From Pseudomonas sp. FP2196 (GTDB taxonomy: Bacteria > Pseudomonadota > Gammaproteobacteria > Pseudomonadales > Pseudomonadaceae): 64,000 nucleotides of DNA. Below are positions 38,805 through 49,335 of the stretch, in pieces. Location of the stretch: contig NZ_CP117445.1 in assembly GCF_030687715.1 (NCBI RefSeq), positions 5,197,501 to 5,261,500 on the forward strand, in the 5' to 3' direction. Under the pieces are notes generated by a model. It saw only the letters and a program-made list of their open reading frames with translations. It was not told where the DNA came from and ran no database searches. The translations under genes and the position numbers were made by a program. Within the stretch, counting starts at the first letter, position 1. Each line of letters starts with the position of its first letter.

Positions 38805-39677
38805 ATGCCTATCGACGAACTGTTTACCCTGTATCCATTGGCCTTTGTCTTTTCTGCACTGTCGCTTGGGCTGGTTGTCGGCAGCTTTCTCAATGTGCTG
38901 ATCTGGCGTCTGCCGAAAATGCTCGAGCGCGATTGGCGCCAGCAGGCCCTGGACGTACTTGGCCTTCCCGGCGAAACGCCGCTGCCGACCTACAACCTGA
39001 TGCTGCCCCACTCCGAGTGCCCGCACTGTGCGCATCGAATCCGCGCCTGGGAAAACATTCCGTTACTCAGTTATCTGTGTCTGCGCGGACGTTGTTCCGC
39101 ATGTGCCGCGCCGATCAGCAAACGCTATCCGCTGACGGAACTGGCCTGCGGCCTGCTCTCGGCATTCATTGCCTGGCACCTGGGATTCGGCTGGCCGGCG
39201 TGTCTGTTGATCGTCCTCACCTGGGGCTTGCTGGCAATGAGTCTGATCGACGCAGAGCACCAATTGCTGCCCGATGTGCTGGTGCTGCCCTTGTTATGGC
39301 TGGGGCTGATCGTCAATAGTTTCGGGTTGTTCGTGCCGTTGCACGATGCACTGTGGGGTGCGGTGGCCGGTTATCTGGCGCTGTGGTCGGTGTTCTGGCT
39401 GTTCAAACTGCTGACCGGCAAGGACGGTATCGGCCACGGTGATTTCAAGCTGCTGGCGCTGCTCGGCGCCTGGGGTGGCTGGCAGATTTTGCCGCTGACG
39501 ATCCTGCTGTCATCGCTGATGGGCGCGATCATCGGAGTGATTTTGCTGCGCCTGCGCGACCAGGAAACCTCGACGCCAATCCCGTTTGGCCCCTATCTGG
39601 CAATTGCCGGCTGGATTGCCTTGCTCTGGGGTGGTCAAATAACCGACTTCTATTGGCAGTTTGTCGGTTTGAAATGA
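38805..39677 (+). CDS. pilD: Prepilin peptidase/N-methyltransferase PilD
   Basis: A 290-residue inner-membrane aspartyl protease that cleaves and N-methylates pilins and type II pseudopilins. The cytoplasmic loop has two CxxC pairs (CPHC, CSAC). The catalytic Asp motifs are [12 protein letters not shown] and [13 protein letters not shown] 38805 follows the pilC stop by one base; its stop overlaps the coaE start (ATGA). Confidence 0.97.
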   Translation: MPIDELFTLYPLAFVFSALSLGLVVGSFLNVLIWRLPKMLERDWRQQALDVLGLPGETPLPTYNLMLPHSECPHCAHRIRAWENIPLLSYLCLRGRCSACAAPISKRYPLTELACGLLSAFIAWHLGFGWPACLLIVLTWGLLAMSLIDAEHQLLPDVLVLPLLWLGLIVNSFGLFVPLHDALWGAVAGYLALWSVFWLFKLLTGKDGIGHGDFKLLALLGAWGGWQILPLTILLSSLMGAIIGVILLRLRDQETSTPIPFGPYLAIAGWIALLWGGQITDFYWQFVGLK

Positions 39678-40297
39678 ATACCCCTGTGGAAAAACCCTGG
39701 ATTCTCGGCCTGACCGGCGGCATCGGCAGCGGCAAAAGCGCGGCGGCCCAGCACTTCATCGATCTCGGCATCCATGTGGTCGACGCCGATCACGCGGCGC
39801 GCTGGGTGGTCGAACCGGGGCGTCCGGCGCTGGAGAAAATTGCCGAACACTTCGGCGCTGGCGTGTTACAAGCGGACGGAACGCTGGATCGCACCGCCCT
39901 GCGCAAACTGATTTTTGAGGTTCCGGAGGAACGCCGCTGGCTCGAAGCCCTGCTGCATCCATTGATCGCCGAGGAAATCGCGCATCATCTGGCGCTGGCA
40001 AAATCGCCTTACGCGATTCTGGTTTCACCGCTGCTGATCGAATCCGGGCAGTACGCGATGACCCAAAGAATTCTGGTGATCGACGCCCCGCAACAACTGC
40101 AGATCGAACGCACTTTGCAGCGTGACCAGACCAGCGAACAGCAGGTGCAGGCGATCCTCAAGGCCCAGTCGAGCCGCGAAGATCGTGTGAGCCGTGCCGA
40201 CGACGTGGTGGTCAACGACCGCGACCTCGCCTGGCTGCACAGCGAAGTCGAGCGTCTGCATCACTTTTACCTGACTTTATCCGGAGGCCATTCATGA
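39674..40297 (+). CDS. coaE: Dephospho-CoA kinase
   Basis: A 207-residue P-loop kinase catalysing the last step of coenzyme A synthesis. It shows Walker [12 protein letters not shown] at the N-terminus, a [13 protein letters not shown] segment and the LID-type region [13 protein letters not shown]. It overlaps pilD and yacG by 4 bases each, the usual gammaproteobacterial order. Confidence 0.97.
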   Translation: MNTPVEKPWILGLTGGIGSGKSAAAQHFIDLGIHVVDADHAARWVVEPGRPALEKIAEHFGAGVLQADGTLDRTALRKLIFEVPEERRWLEALLHPLIAEEIAHHLALAKSPYAILVSPLLIESGQYAMTQRILVIDAPQQLQIERTLQRDQTSEQQVQAILKAQSSREDRVSRADDVVVNDRDLAWLHSEVERLHHFYLTLSGGHS

Positions 40298-40491
40298 GCC
40301 CTACAACCGTCGCTTGCCCAACTTGTGGCGCCCCCGTGGAATTCACCCCCGAAAACAAGTTTCGGCCGTTCTGCTCCGATCGCTGCAAACTGATCGACCT
40401 CGGCGCCTGGGCATCGGAAGATCACAAGATCCCGGTCGCACCAGATGCCGAAGATGAACTGTTTTCCGGCGATTTCGACCCGCGTCACTGA
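40294..40491 (+). CDS. yacG: DNA gyrase inhibitor YacG
   Basis: A 65-residue zinc-finger protein with Cys8, Cys11, Cys27 and Cys31 (CPTC, CSDRC) and the [15 protein letters not shown] signature. In E. coli YacG binds GyrB and blocks DNA binding by gyrase. It is the last gene of the pilBCD-coaE unit and overlaps coaE by 4 bases. Confidence 0.95.
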   Translation: MSPTTVACPTCGAPVEFTPENKFRPFCSDRCKLIDLGAWASEDHKIPVAPDAEDELFSGDFDPRH

Positions 40492-40497
40492 TCCCGC

Positions 40498-40713
40498 TCA
40501 AGGACGCATGAAGCCGTAGTCCTGATCGTCGTCGAGGTTTTCCGCCAGAAAGCGCAACTCGTCGGCCAGGTCTTCGGCATTGCGCACAGCCTTGCTCTGC
40601 TGCACCACCGCACTGAGCAAGGCGCGCAGGCTCAAGCCCGGATCGAACCCCACCTCCTGCGCCATCTCCAGACTCTGCCGGGTCTCCTGCCTCGCCCACT
40701 CGTAAACACTCAT
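40498..40713 (-). CDS. Conserved hypothetical protein, 71 residues
   Basis: A short acidic, helical, soluble protein (MSVYEWARQETRQSLEMAQEVG, then a C-terminal FLAENLDDDQDYGFMRP). The ATG at 40711-40713 has a GGAG-type site upstream on the minus strand (CAGGAGCAGC). It converges on yacG, 6 bp away. I do not recognise a named family or function. Confidence 0.7.
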   Translation of the reverse strand: MSVYEWARQETRQSLEMAQEVGFDPGLSLRALLSAVVQQSKAVRNAEDLADELRFLAENLDDDQDYGFMRP

Positions 40714-40778
40714 GCTGCTGCTCCTGAAGGGATTTGCGCGAGCATGAAAGGGCGCGCCTGTGGCAGGTTTGATTTGGA

Positions 40779-41468
40779 TCAAGACTTGGGATCGTCGTCC
40801 TTCCACGGCGCCGAAAGGTAACGCGTGCGATTGAAGGTCTCCAGCCATTCAGGGCTGAACACCACCAGCGCGCTGATCACCACACCGTTGATGAATGCCT
40901 CGGGGAAAATGATCAACCACAGGTAGCCGACGAAGTCTTCCAGCCACTCCGGCATGGCAAAGAGGCCGTCGTACCAGAGCAGCGTCAGGCTCAGCAGCAG
41001 GCACAGCAACGCCGACAACGCCGCCGCGAGAAACCCGGAGCAAAAGATGTACACGAACGGATTGCGCGGCTGGGCGCGCTCAACGAGGATCGCCACACAT
41101 TCGGTGATCAACACCGGCAGCAGAATGAACAAGGCGCCGTTGACCCCAAGCGCCGCGAGATCCTGACGCCCGAGCAGCACTAGGCCGACCTGTGCCACCA
41201 ACCCGCCGACAATCGCCAGCGGCCAGTCCAGCAGCAACGTCACCGCCGTCATGCCGATGAAGTGATAAGACACCCCGGTATCGAAATCCCGGCGCACCAG
41301 CCACAACAGAAACAACGCGAATACAGTACCGAACAACAAGTGTTGACGGCGGATGTCGCTGAACAACTCGACCCAAGGTGTGCGAAAGATCGCCCAGACC
41401 AGCACCGGCAGATAAATCAGCCATCCGAGCGTCAGGCTTGTGGATGACAGCAGTTCGGCGCCGATCAT
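40779..41468 (-). CDS. Predicted CbiM-like energy-coupling permease
   Basis: A 229-residue membrane protein with six or seven hydrophobic segments. It resembles the S components of ECF-type metal transporters, with GVSYHFIGMTAVTLLLDWPLA and the FPEAFINGVVISALVVF helix. The Met-His-rich N-terminus that binds cobalt or nickel in true CbiM is absent, so the substrate is uncertain. I recognised no cobalamin riboswitch upstream. Start MIGAELLSS at 41468. Confidence 0.68.
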   Translation of the reverse strand: MIGAELLSSTSLTLGWLIYLPVLVWAIFRTPWVELFSDIRRQHLLFGTVFALFLLWLVRRDFDTGVSYHFIGMTAVTLLLDWPLAIVGGLVAQVGLVLLGRQDLAALGVNGALFILLPVLITECVAILVERAQPRNPFVYIFCSGFLAAALSALLCLLLSLTLLWYDGLFAMPEWLEDFVGYLWLIIFPEAFINGVVISALVVFSPEWLETFNRTRYLSAPWKDDDPKS

Positions 41469-41714
41469 AGATGAGCCTTCGCTGACGCCTGGGGCCACGC
41501 CAGCCGAAGATCGAGCAGCAACACTGATATATTTTTCACGCGGATCTCCCGTCGAGACAGATCTCAGTCTATACCGCCGTTTGCGACTCGCCGTGTCACG
41601 CTTCTGCGCGTGGCGTGCAGTAAATACGGAGGAAAGAAAAAGTTACGAAAACTTTACGGGACGAGACAACAGGCCCGCCGATACTGCGCGGCGCTAACAA
41701 AACAGGCGTTATCT

Positions 41715-43169
41715 ATGTCCATTGCGGTAGTACGGCTCATCAGCTTCATTCTGGGAGTTATTCTGATCACGCTGGCGGTGAGCATGCTGATACCGATGCT
41801 GACGCTGGTGATCCATGATCGCAAAGATGATATGTCGGCCTTCCTCTGGTCGAGCTTGATCACAGCGCTGTGCGGGCTGCTGATGATTAACAAGGGTCGC
41901 CCTGAGAACGTTCAATTGCGTCCTCGCGATATGTACATGCTGACGACCGCCAGTTGGGTGGTTGTGTGCATATTCGCCGCATTGCCCATGGTGCTTATCC
42001 AGCACATCAGCTACACCGATGCGTTTTTTGAAACGATGTCAGGCATCACCACGACTGGATCGACCATCCTCACCGGGCTGGACACGGCATCTCCAGGATT
42101 GCTGATCTGGCGATCGATGCTGCATTGGCTGGGCGGGATCGGCTTCATCGGCATGGCCGTGGCTATCCTGCCATTACTGCGGGTCGGGGGCATGCGGCTA
42201 TTCAAGACCGAATCATCCGACTGGTCGGAAAAGGTCACGCCGCGCTCCCATGTCGCCGCCAAATACATTCTGGGGCTTTATATCGGGCTTACCGGTCTTG
42301 CCACGCTGGCCCTGTGGATAGCAGGGATGACGCCGTTCGAAGCCATCAACCATTCAATGTCATTGATTTCCACGGGAGGGTTTTCGACCTCCGATGCCTC
42401 GCTGGCACATTGGACGCAACCGTCCATTCATTGGGTGGCGGTCGCTATCATGATTCTGGGCAGCCTCCCTTTCACGCTGTATGTGAGCACGCTTCGCGGC
42501 AATAAACGGGCCTTGTTCAAAGATCATCAGGTACGCGGGTTCATTGGCTTTTTGCTCATTACCTGGGTGCTGGTCGGCACCTGGTTGTGCTTGCACAGCG
42601 AGTACGGCTGGTGGGAAGCGTTTCGGATCGTGGCGGTCAACGTGACATCGGTGGTCACGACGACCGGCGTCGCACTGGGGGATTACACGTTATGGGGCAG
42701 TTTTGCCGTATTGCTGTTCTTCTATCTGACCTTTGTCGGAGGCTGCTCCGGTTCCACCGCTGGCGGTCTGAAAATATTCCGCTTTCAAGTGGCTGGCACA
42801 CTGCTGATGGGCAGTCTGAATCAATTAATCCACCCTCGCGCCGTGATCCGAAAAAAATACAACAAACACCCCATTGACGAGGACATCGCCCGTTCGCTGC
42901 TGACGTTTTCATTCTTTTTCACCATCACTATCGGGGCGATCGCAATGGGGTTGGCGCTCATCGGCCTGGACTGGACAACTGCATTGAGTGGCGCGGCTAC
43001 CGCCGTATGCAATGTCGGGCCTGGCGTTGGCTCGATCATTGGCCCGGCGGGAAATTTTTCCACACTGCCCGATGCTGCCAAATGGCTGCTGACTGTCGGC
43101 ATGCTTTTGGGAAGACTGGAGATCCTCACCGTTCTGGTGCTGCTCACACCGGTTTTCTGGAAATACTAG
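41715..43169 (+). CDS. trkH: TrkH family potassium transporter
   Basis: A 484-residue K+ channel-like membrane subunit. Four M1-P-M2 repeats carry filter segments including SGITTTGSTI, SLISTGGFST, TSVVTTTGVAL and ATAVCNVGPGVGS. It works with the peripheral NAD-binding subunit TrkA, not present in the window. The start MSIAVVRLI has AGGCG upstream; the 246-bp region before it shows no other gene that I can support. Confidence 0.92.
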   Translation: MSIAVVRLISFILGVILITLAVSMLIPMLTLVIHDRKDDMSAFLWSSLITALCGLLMINKGRPENVQLRPRDMYMLTTASWVVVCIFAALPMVLIQHISYTDAFFETMSGITTTGSTILTGLDTASPGLLIWRSMLHWLGGIGFIGMAVAILPLLRVGGMRLFKTESSDWSEKVTPRSHVAAKYILGLYIGLTGLATLALWIAGMTPFEAINHSMSLISTGGFSTSDASLAHWTQPSIHWVAVAIMILGSLPFTLYVSTLRGNKRALFKDHQVRGFIGFLLITWVLVGTWLCLHSEYGWWEAFRIVAVNVTSVVTTTGVALGDYTLWGSFAVLLFFYLTFVGGCSGSTAGGLKIFRFQVAGTLLMGSLNQLIHPRAVIRKKYNKHPIDEDIARSLLTFSFFFTITIGAIAMGLALIGLDWTTALSGAATAVCNVGPGVGSIIGPAGNFSTLPDAAKWLLTVGMLLGRLEILTVLVLLTPVFWKY

Positions 43170-43255
43170 TCTCGCCAACCAATTGAGATTTATTGCCTAG
43201 ACTCCTCTTGTCCACCGTGCAAACGCTTTTCAGCCATGAACCGCACGAGAACTAA

Positions 43256-44269
<1,014 letters not shown>

Positions 44270-44342
44270 ATCTGCCCGCATGTGCCGCCTCAAAAGGGCG
44301 GCACCTGTTTCATAGTCGTCATTCGATCGGGAGCAGCCACTC

Positions 44343-44975
44343 ATGAATGCCTTGCGGCGCATATGGGACCACTTCGAGGAAGGCTTCATTGTTTTCCTGT
44401 TGGCGGCAATGACGCTGGTGACGTTCGTTTACGTCATCCTGAACAACCTCTATAGCGTTTTCTACAGCTTCGCCGAGCAATGGCAAGGCGCCAGTGAACA
44501 GCTATTCGCGATGGGCGACAGCATCATGGGGATGGCCCAGGCCATGACGTGGAGCATCGCGTTGACCAAAGCACTGTTTGCCTGGCTGATCTTTTTTGGC
44601 TTGTCCTATGGTGTGCGCACTGCCGGGCATATCGGCGTCGATGCCTTGGTGAAGCTGGCCAGCAAACCGGCTCAGCGCATCATCGCCATCATTGCGTGCC
44701 TGTGCTGTCTCGCCTATGCGGGGTTGCTCAGTGTCAGCAGTTTCGAATGGATTCAGACGTTGTTCATCGCCGGTATCGGCGCCGAGGATCTCGGTCACTA
44801 CGGCATCATGCAGTGGCACATCGGGCTGATCGTGCCTGTCGGTTTCGCTCTGGTGTTCATTCGCTTTGCCGAAATCCTCGTGCGCATCGTGCAAAACCGT
44901 CAAACCGGCTTGGGCTTGGCCGATGAAGCCGCAGATGCGATGAAACTGACCGAACATGAGGATGACAAGAAATGA
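44343..44975 (+). CDS. dctQ: TRAP transporter small permease DctQ
   Basis: A 210-residue membrane protein with four hydrophobic segments, the DctQ topology. Family motif GHIGVDALVKLASKPAQRIIA is visible near residue 98. It starts 73 bp after dctP and overlaps dctM by 4 bases (ATGA). Confidence 0.92.
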   Translation: MNALRRIWDHFEEGFIVFLLAAMTLVTFVYVILNNLYSVFYSFAEQWQGASEQLFAMGDSIMGMAQAMTWSIALTKALFAWLIFFGLSYGVRTAGHIGVDALVKLASKPAQRIIAIIACLCCLAYAGLLSVSSFEWIQTLFIAGIGAEDLGHYGIMQWHIGLIVPVGFALVFIRFAEILVRIVQNRQTGLGLADEAADAMKLTEHEDDKK

Positions 44976-46255
44976 CCATTCTGTTCCTCTTCGTCGCGCT
45001 GTTCGTGCTGATGTTCATCGGTGTACCGATCGCCATTTCTTTGGGTTTGGCCGGTTCGATGACGATCATTCTTTTCAGCCCCGACTCCGTACGCTCACTG
45101 GCCATCAAGTTATTCGAGACATCCGAGCACTACACGTTACTGGCGATCCCGTTCTTTTTGCTGGCTGGCGCGTTCATGACCACGGGCGGCGTGGCGCGGC
45201 GCCTGATCGACTTTGCCAATGCGTGTGTCGGTCATATTCGCGGCGGCCTGGCCATCGCAGCTGTCCTCGCGTGCATGTTGTTCGCCGCGCTGTCCGGCTC
45301 AAGCCCTGCAACGGTCGCGGCCGTGGGCTCCATCGCAATTGCGGGCATGGTCCGGTCCGGTTATCCACAGGCCTTCGGTGCCGGCATCGTGTGCAATGCC
45401 GGCACGCTGGGCATTCTCATCCCCCCCTCCATCGTCATGGTGGTGTATGCCGCTGCGACAGAGACCTCGGTCGGCAAACTGTTTATGGCCGGTGTCGTAC
45501 CGGGTTTGCTGCTGGGTACTTTCTTGATGATTGCCATCTACATCGTCGCCGTCAGGAAAAACCTGCCCGCCATGCCTCGTGCCACCGTTCGTGAATGGTT
45601 TACGGCAGCACGCAAAGCCATCTGGGGACTGTTGCTCATGGTCATCATCCTGGGCGGCATTTACTCAGGAATGTTCACCCCGACCGAGGCGGCAGCAGTC
45701 GCGGCGGTCTACTCGGCATTCATTGCACTGTTCGTCTACAAGGACATGACGTTCCGTGAGACACCGAAAGTGCTGCTGGAATCCGCCAAGCTGAGCATCA
45801 TGCTGATGTTCATCATCGCCAATGCCATGCTGTTCGCTCATGTGTTGACCACCGAGCAAATTCCGCAACAGATCACCGCCTGGGTCATCGGCGCGGGGCT
45901 GACGCCGGTGACTTTCCTGCTGGTGGTGAACATCGTGTTACTGGTGGCGGGGGCGTTCATGGAGCCCTCGGCAATCATCCTGATCCTGGCGCCGATCCTG
46001 TTTCCGATTGCCGTGCAGTTGGGGATCGACCCGATTCACCTGGGCATCATCATGGTGGTGAACCTGGAGATCGGGCTGATTACCCCGCCCGTAGGGCTGA
46101 ATCTGTTCGTCACGTCGGCGGTGACAGGCATGTCGCTGGGTGCCACCATCCGTGCGGCGATGCCTTGGCTGATTATCCTGTTACTGTTCCTGATATTGAT
46201 AACCTATGTACCGTGGATTTCGCTGGTCCTGCCAAACTGGCTGGGGATGACGTAA
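44972..46255 (+). CDS. dctM: TRAP transporter large permease DctM
   Basis: A 427-residue membrane protein with about 12 hydrophobic segments, the ion-coupled translocation subunit. DctM signatures such as SGSSPATVAAVGSIAI, FGAGIVCNAGTLGILIPPSI and the C-terminal NLEIGLITPPVGLNLFV are present. No dctBD two-component genes are adjacent. Confidence 0.95.
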   Translation: MTILFLFVALFVLMFIGVPIAISLGLAGSMTIILFSPDSVRSLAIKLFETSEHYTLLAIPFFLLAGAFMTTGGVARRLIDFANACVGHIRGGLAIAAVLACMLFAALSGSSPATVAAVGSIAIAGMVRSGYPQAFGAGIVCNAGTLGILIPPSIVMVVYAAATETSVGKLFMAGVVPGLLLGTFLMIAIYIVAVRKNLPAMPRATVREWFTAARKAIWGLLLMVIILGGIYSGMFTPTEAAAVAAVYSAFIALFVYKDMTFRETPKVLLESAKLSIMLMFIIANAMLFAHVLTTEQIPQQITAWVIGAGLTPVTFLLVVNIVLLVAGAFMEPSAIILILAPILFPIAVQLGIDPIHLGIIMVVNLEIGLITPPVGLNLFVTSAVTGMSLGATIRAAMPWLIILLLFLILITYVPWISLVLPNWLGMT

Positions 46256-46313
46256 CCGGGAAGAGTTGTTCCTGGCCACTACTTCGATCACATTTGAACG
46301 CTAAGCTTGGCCT

Positions 46314-46940
46314 ATGGATGACTCCGATTATTTACGCCTGCTGACCATCGCGGCCGAGCAAGCCAACGCGTTCCTGTCCAATGCCCGCAAATGGGAGCGT
46401 GAGCGTTGGGTCTGCCAGCGCCTGCTGCAAGGCCTGAACATTCCTTACCGGGCCGACGAGTTCGCGCCTGCTGGCGAGCCGCCGGACGTGCTGTTTCGTG
46501 ATGCCAATTTCGAGGTGTTTTTCGTTCTCGATGAAGGCCGCCGACTCAACGACGAATGGCGTGACGAATTGCAGCGGCGACGCAGTGCGTTTTCCCTTAG
46601 CCAACTGGTACGCCGCGAAGCCAAGCCGCGACGGATTCCGGCCAATGAATTCCTGCTCAGACTGGCGCCGACCTTGCGCAAGAAAGCCCACAACTACAAG
46701 GAGCGCGGCATGGATCTGGGCGAATTGGATATCATCGCCTTCGCCAGCCTCAAGCGCGAAGTGCTGGACCTCAACAGCCACTTTCCGCCACCGACCGAAT
46801 ACTTGCGTCAGGGCTGGCGCTCGCTGTCCCTTGTCGGCCCGACATTCGCCCGCGTGCTGTTCGCCCACCCCGATGCACCGGACTTTCTACGTAGCAACCT
46901 TGGAAGAAGCATCGTGTTTGATGTTGGAATCAGCCTGTGA
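46314..46940 (+). CDS. DUF1780 family protein
   Basis: A 208-residue soluble protein of the pseudomonad DUF1780 family, with an endonuclease-like mixed fold (EFAPAGEPPDVLFRDANFEVFFVLDEGRRLNDEWRDEL). The DVLFRDANFEVFFVLD stretch resembles the core strands of PD-(D/E)xK folds, but a nuclease activity is not established. It overlaps the MOSC gene by 4 bases. Confidence 0.85.
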   Translation: MDDSDYLRLLTIAAEQANAFLSNARKWERERWVCQRLLQGLNIPYRADEFAPAGEPPDVLFRDANFEVFFVLDEGRRLNDEWRDELQRRRSAFSLSQLVRREAKPRRIPANEFLLRLAPTLRKKAHNYKERGMDLGELDIIAFASLKREVLDLNSHFPPPTEYLRQGWRSLSLVGPTFARVLFAHPDAPDFLRSNLGRSIVFDVGISL

Positions 46941-47464
46941 CGCCGCTTCAGCAATTGATCGCCGATGTCCCGCAAACCGGCCGTGTACGCTGGATCGGCG
47001 TGCGACCAGAATCCCGTGGGCTAATGATCGAACTCGATGCTGTGGAAGCGCGGCTGGAAGCCGGACTGACTGGCGATCATGCCCGCCCCGGCGTGCGCAA
47101 CGCGCGGCAGGTGACGCTGATCCAGTGGGAACACCTGTCGGTGATCAGCGCATTGATGGGCCGTGCGCCCGATCAACCGGTCAAGCCTGAAGAGCTGCGG
47201 CGCAATCTCGTTATCAGCGGGATCAACCTGTTCAGCCTCAAGGGTCGGCGCTTTCGCATCGGTCAGGCAATTTTCGAAACAACCGGCTGGTGCCAGCCTT
47301 GCGCCCGCCTGCAAAACAACCTCGGCCCCGGCACTTTTCAAGCGGTGCGCGGGCATGGCGGAATCACCGCTCGAGTGTTACAAAGCGGGATCATTCGCCT
47401 CGATGACGGTGTGTCTGTCGAACCGGTTCCGGACAGCGGCTATGCTGCGTTCAACCCCGGTTGA
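46937..47464 (+). CDS. MOSC domain protein
   Basis: A 175-residue stand-alone MOSC domain, the sulfur-carrier fold of molybdenum cofactor sulfurases. RRFRIGQAIFETTGWCQPCARLQ carries a conserved Cys pair that may hold a persulfide, and GGITARVLQSGIIRLDDGV follows. The GTG start overlaps the DUF1780 stop, so the two are coupled. Substrate unknown. Confidence 0.88.
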   Translation: MTPLQQLIADVPQTGRVRWIGVRPESRGLMIELDAVEARLEAGLTGDHARPGVRNARQVTLIQWEHLSVISALMGRAPDQPVKPEELRRNLVISGINLFSLKGRRFRIGQAIFETTGWCQPCARLQNNLGPGTFQAVRGHGGITARVLQSGIIRLDDGVSVEPVPDSGYAAFNPG

Positions 47465-47515
47465 AAACCGCTGTAGCTTCTGCACATTCAGCAACGTCTA
47501 CCTGACGAGGCCTTT

Positions 47516-47689
47516 ATGACCAGCCGCCTGAACCCCGAAGACCAAAAGCATGTCGAAGAGTACCTGCAACTGTCCCAACACCGTGTCGAGCGCCGGCCAT
47601 TCCGGCCGTGGATGCTCCTGGTGCTGGTGCTGGCAGTGACCATTGGTCTCGGCCTGTTGAGCCGATTAATCAGTTACCTGACGCTATGA
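47516..47689 (+). CDS. DUF3094 small membrane protein
   Basis: A 57-residue protein: MTSRLNPEDQKHVEEYL soluble helix, basic ERRPFRPW, then one membrane segment (MLLVLVLAVTIGLGLL). It matches the DUF3094 family of pseudomonads, usually found just before ndh as here. ATG 47516 follows GACGAGG by 6 bases. Function unknown. Confidence 0.85.
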   Translation: MTSRLNPEDQKHVEEYLQLSQHRVERRPFRPWMLLVLVLAVTIGLGLLSRLISYLTL

Positions 47690-47752
47690 GCTGCCTGGCG
47701 CTCGCGAAGGTAACCGCACCGATTTCCTTTAAAAACCTTGCGAGTTATCCCC

Positions 47753-49051
47753 ATGTCCCATCGTATTGTTATTGTCGGCGGCGGCGCCGGCGGTCTGGAG
47801 CTGGCTACCCGTCTGGGTAAGACTCTGGGCAAGCGCGGCACGGCCAGTGTGATGCTGGTCGACGCGAACCTGACGCACATCTGGAAACCACTGTTGCACG
47901 AAGTGGCCGCCGGATCGCTGAACTCCTCCGAAGACGAACTCAACTATGTCGCCCAGGCAAAATGGAACCACTTCGAGTTCCAGCTGGGGCGCATGAGCGG
48001 GCTCGATCGTGCCGCGAAGAAAATCCAGCTGGCCGCTACCTACGACGAAAACGGCGTAGAGCTGGTGCCAGCGCGTGAAGTGGGCTACGACTCGCTGGTG
48101 ATCAGCGTCGGCAGCACCACCAACGATTTCGGTACGCAGGGTGCGGCGCAGCACTGCCTGTTCCTCGACACCCGTAAACAGGCCGAGCGCTTCCATCAGC
48201 AACTGCTCAACCACTACCTGCGTGCCCACGCCGGGCAAACCGATGTGGTCGAGCAGATCAGTGTAGCGATCGTCGGTGCCGGCGCCACAGGCGTCGAACT
48301 GGCGGCAGAGTTGCACAACGCCGCCCATGAGCTGGCGGCTTACGGCCTCGACCGGATCAAACCGGAAAACATGCACATCACCCTGATCGAAGCCGGGCCA
48401 CGGGTACTTCCAGCCCTGCCGGAGCGCATCGGCGGGCCGGTACACAAGACCCTGGAAAAACTCGGGGTCAATGTCATGACCAATGCGTCGGTCAGCGAAG
48501 TGACGGCCGACAGCCTGATCACTGCCGATGGCAACGAAATCAAGGCCAGCCTGAAAGTCTGGGCAGCCGGTATTCGTGCACCGGGTTTCCTCAAGGATAT
48601 CGACGGCCTGGAAACCAATCGCATCAATCAGCTGCAAGTGCTGCCGACACTGCAAACCACCCGCGACGAGAACATCTTCGCCTTTGGTGATTGCGCCGCC
48701 TGCCCGCAACCAGGCACCGATCGTAACGTGCCGCCGCGCGCGCAAGCTGCGCACCAACAGGCATCGTTGCTGGCCAAATCGCTGAAACTGCGCATCGAAG
48801 GCAAGACGCTGCCGGAGTACAAGTACACCGACTATGGCTCGCTGATTTCGCTGTCGCGTTTTTCGGCTGTGGGTAACTTGATGGGCAACCTCACTGGCAG
48901 CGTAATGCTTGAGGGCTGGCTGGCGCGGATGTTTTACGTGTCGCTGTATCGCATGCACCAGATGGCGCTGTACGGGCCATTCCGCACGGCGATGTTGATG
49001 CTCGGTAGCAAGATTGGCCGAGGCACCGAGCCGCGCCTGAAACTGCATTGA
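47753..49051 (+). CDS. ndh: Type II NADH dehydrogenase
   Basis: A 432-residue peripheral membrane flavoprotein passing electrons from NADH to quinone without proton pumping. The FAD-binding VIVGGGAGGLELATRLG is at the N-terminus and the NADH-binding VAIVGAGATGVELAAEL near residue 168. The FAFGDCAACPQPG motif and an amphipathic C-terminal region (YRMHQMALYGPFRTAMLML) for membrane attachment are visible. Start MSHRIV chosen by homology over an upstream in-frame start. Confidence 0.95.
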   Translation: MSHRIVIVGGGAGGLELATRLGKTLGKRGTASVMLVDANLTHIWKPLLHEVAAGSLNSSEDELNYVAQAKWNHFEFQLGRMSGLDRAAKKIQLAATYDENGVELVPAREVGYDSLVISVGSTTNDFGTQGAAQHCLFLDTRKQAERFHQQLLNHYLRAHAGQTDVVEQISVAIVGAGATGVELAAELHNAAHELAAYGLDRIKPENMHITLIEAGPRVLPALPERIGGPVHKTLEKLGVNVMTNASVSEVTADSLITADGNEIKASLKVWAAGIRAPGFLKDIDGLETNRINQLQVLPTLQTTRDENIFAFGDCAACPQPGTDRNVPPRAQAAHQQASLLAKSLKLRIEGKTLPEYKYTDYGSLISLSRFSAVGNLMGNLTGSVMLEGWLARMFYVSLYRMHQMALYGPFRTAMLMLGSKIGRGTEPRLKLH

Positions 49052-49060
49052 TGCAATCCC

Positions 49061-49150
49061 TGTAGGAGTGAGCCAGCTCGCGATAGCGGTCTATCAGTCG
49101 ACATCATTGTTGAATGACACAGCGCTATCGCGAGCAGGCTCACTCCTACA
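49061..49150. repeat. REPIN, 90 bp, copy 4
   Basis: Outer arms match copies 1-3 with two substitutions (AGCCAGCTCG in the left arm; inner end of left arm GTCTAT). The spacer again contains TTGTTGAATGACAC. Confidence 0.9.
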
Positions 49151-49335
49151 TTTGGTCTGCGTTTCTGTCTCGTAATGTATCTGCGTCCGTAATATCTATC
49201 CTTCGCTTACAAACGCCCCGCTCCGCGACACAGACGCGATACACCACCACCGCTTAATGGCCATACCCGAGCAACACCTGCTCAGGCTAATCGTCCTTAA
49301 CGCGTGGTTGCGCTGTGCAACCGCAGGAGAATGTA

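Noticed and set aside
41469..41714. Riboswitch or small basic peptide between the permease and trkH
   Set aside because: I searched for cobalamin-box sequence on the minus strand and a ribosome-binding site for a Lys/Arg-rich frame on the plus strand, and found neither convincing.
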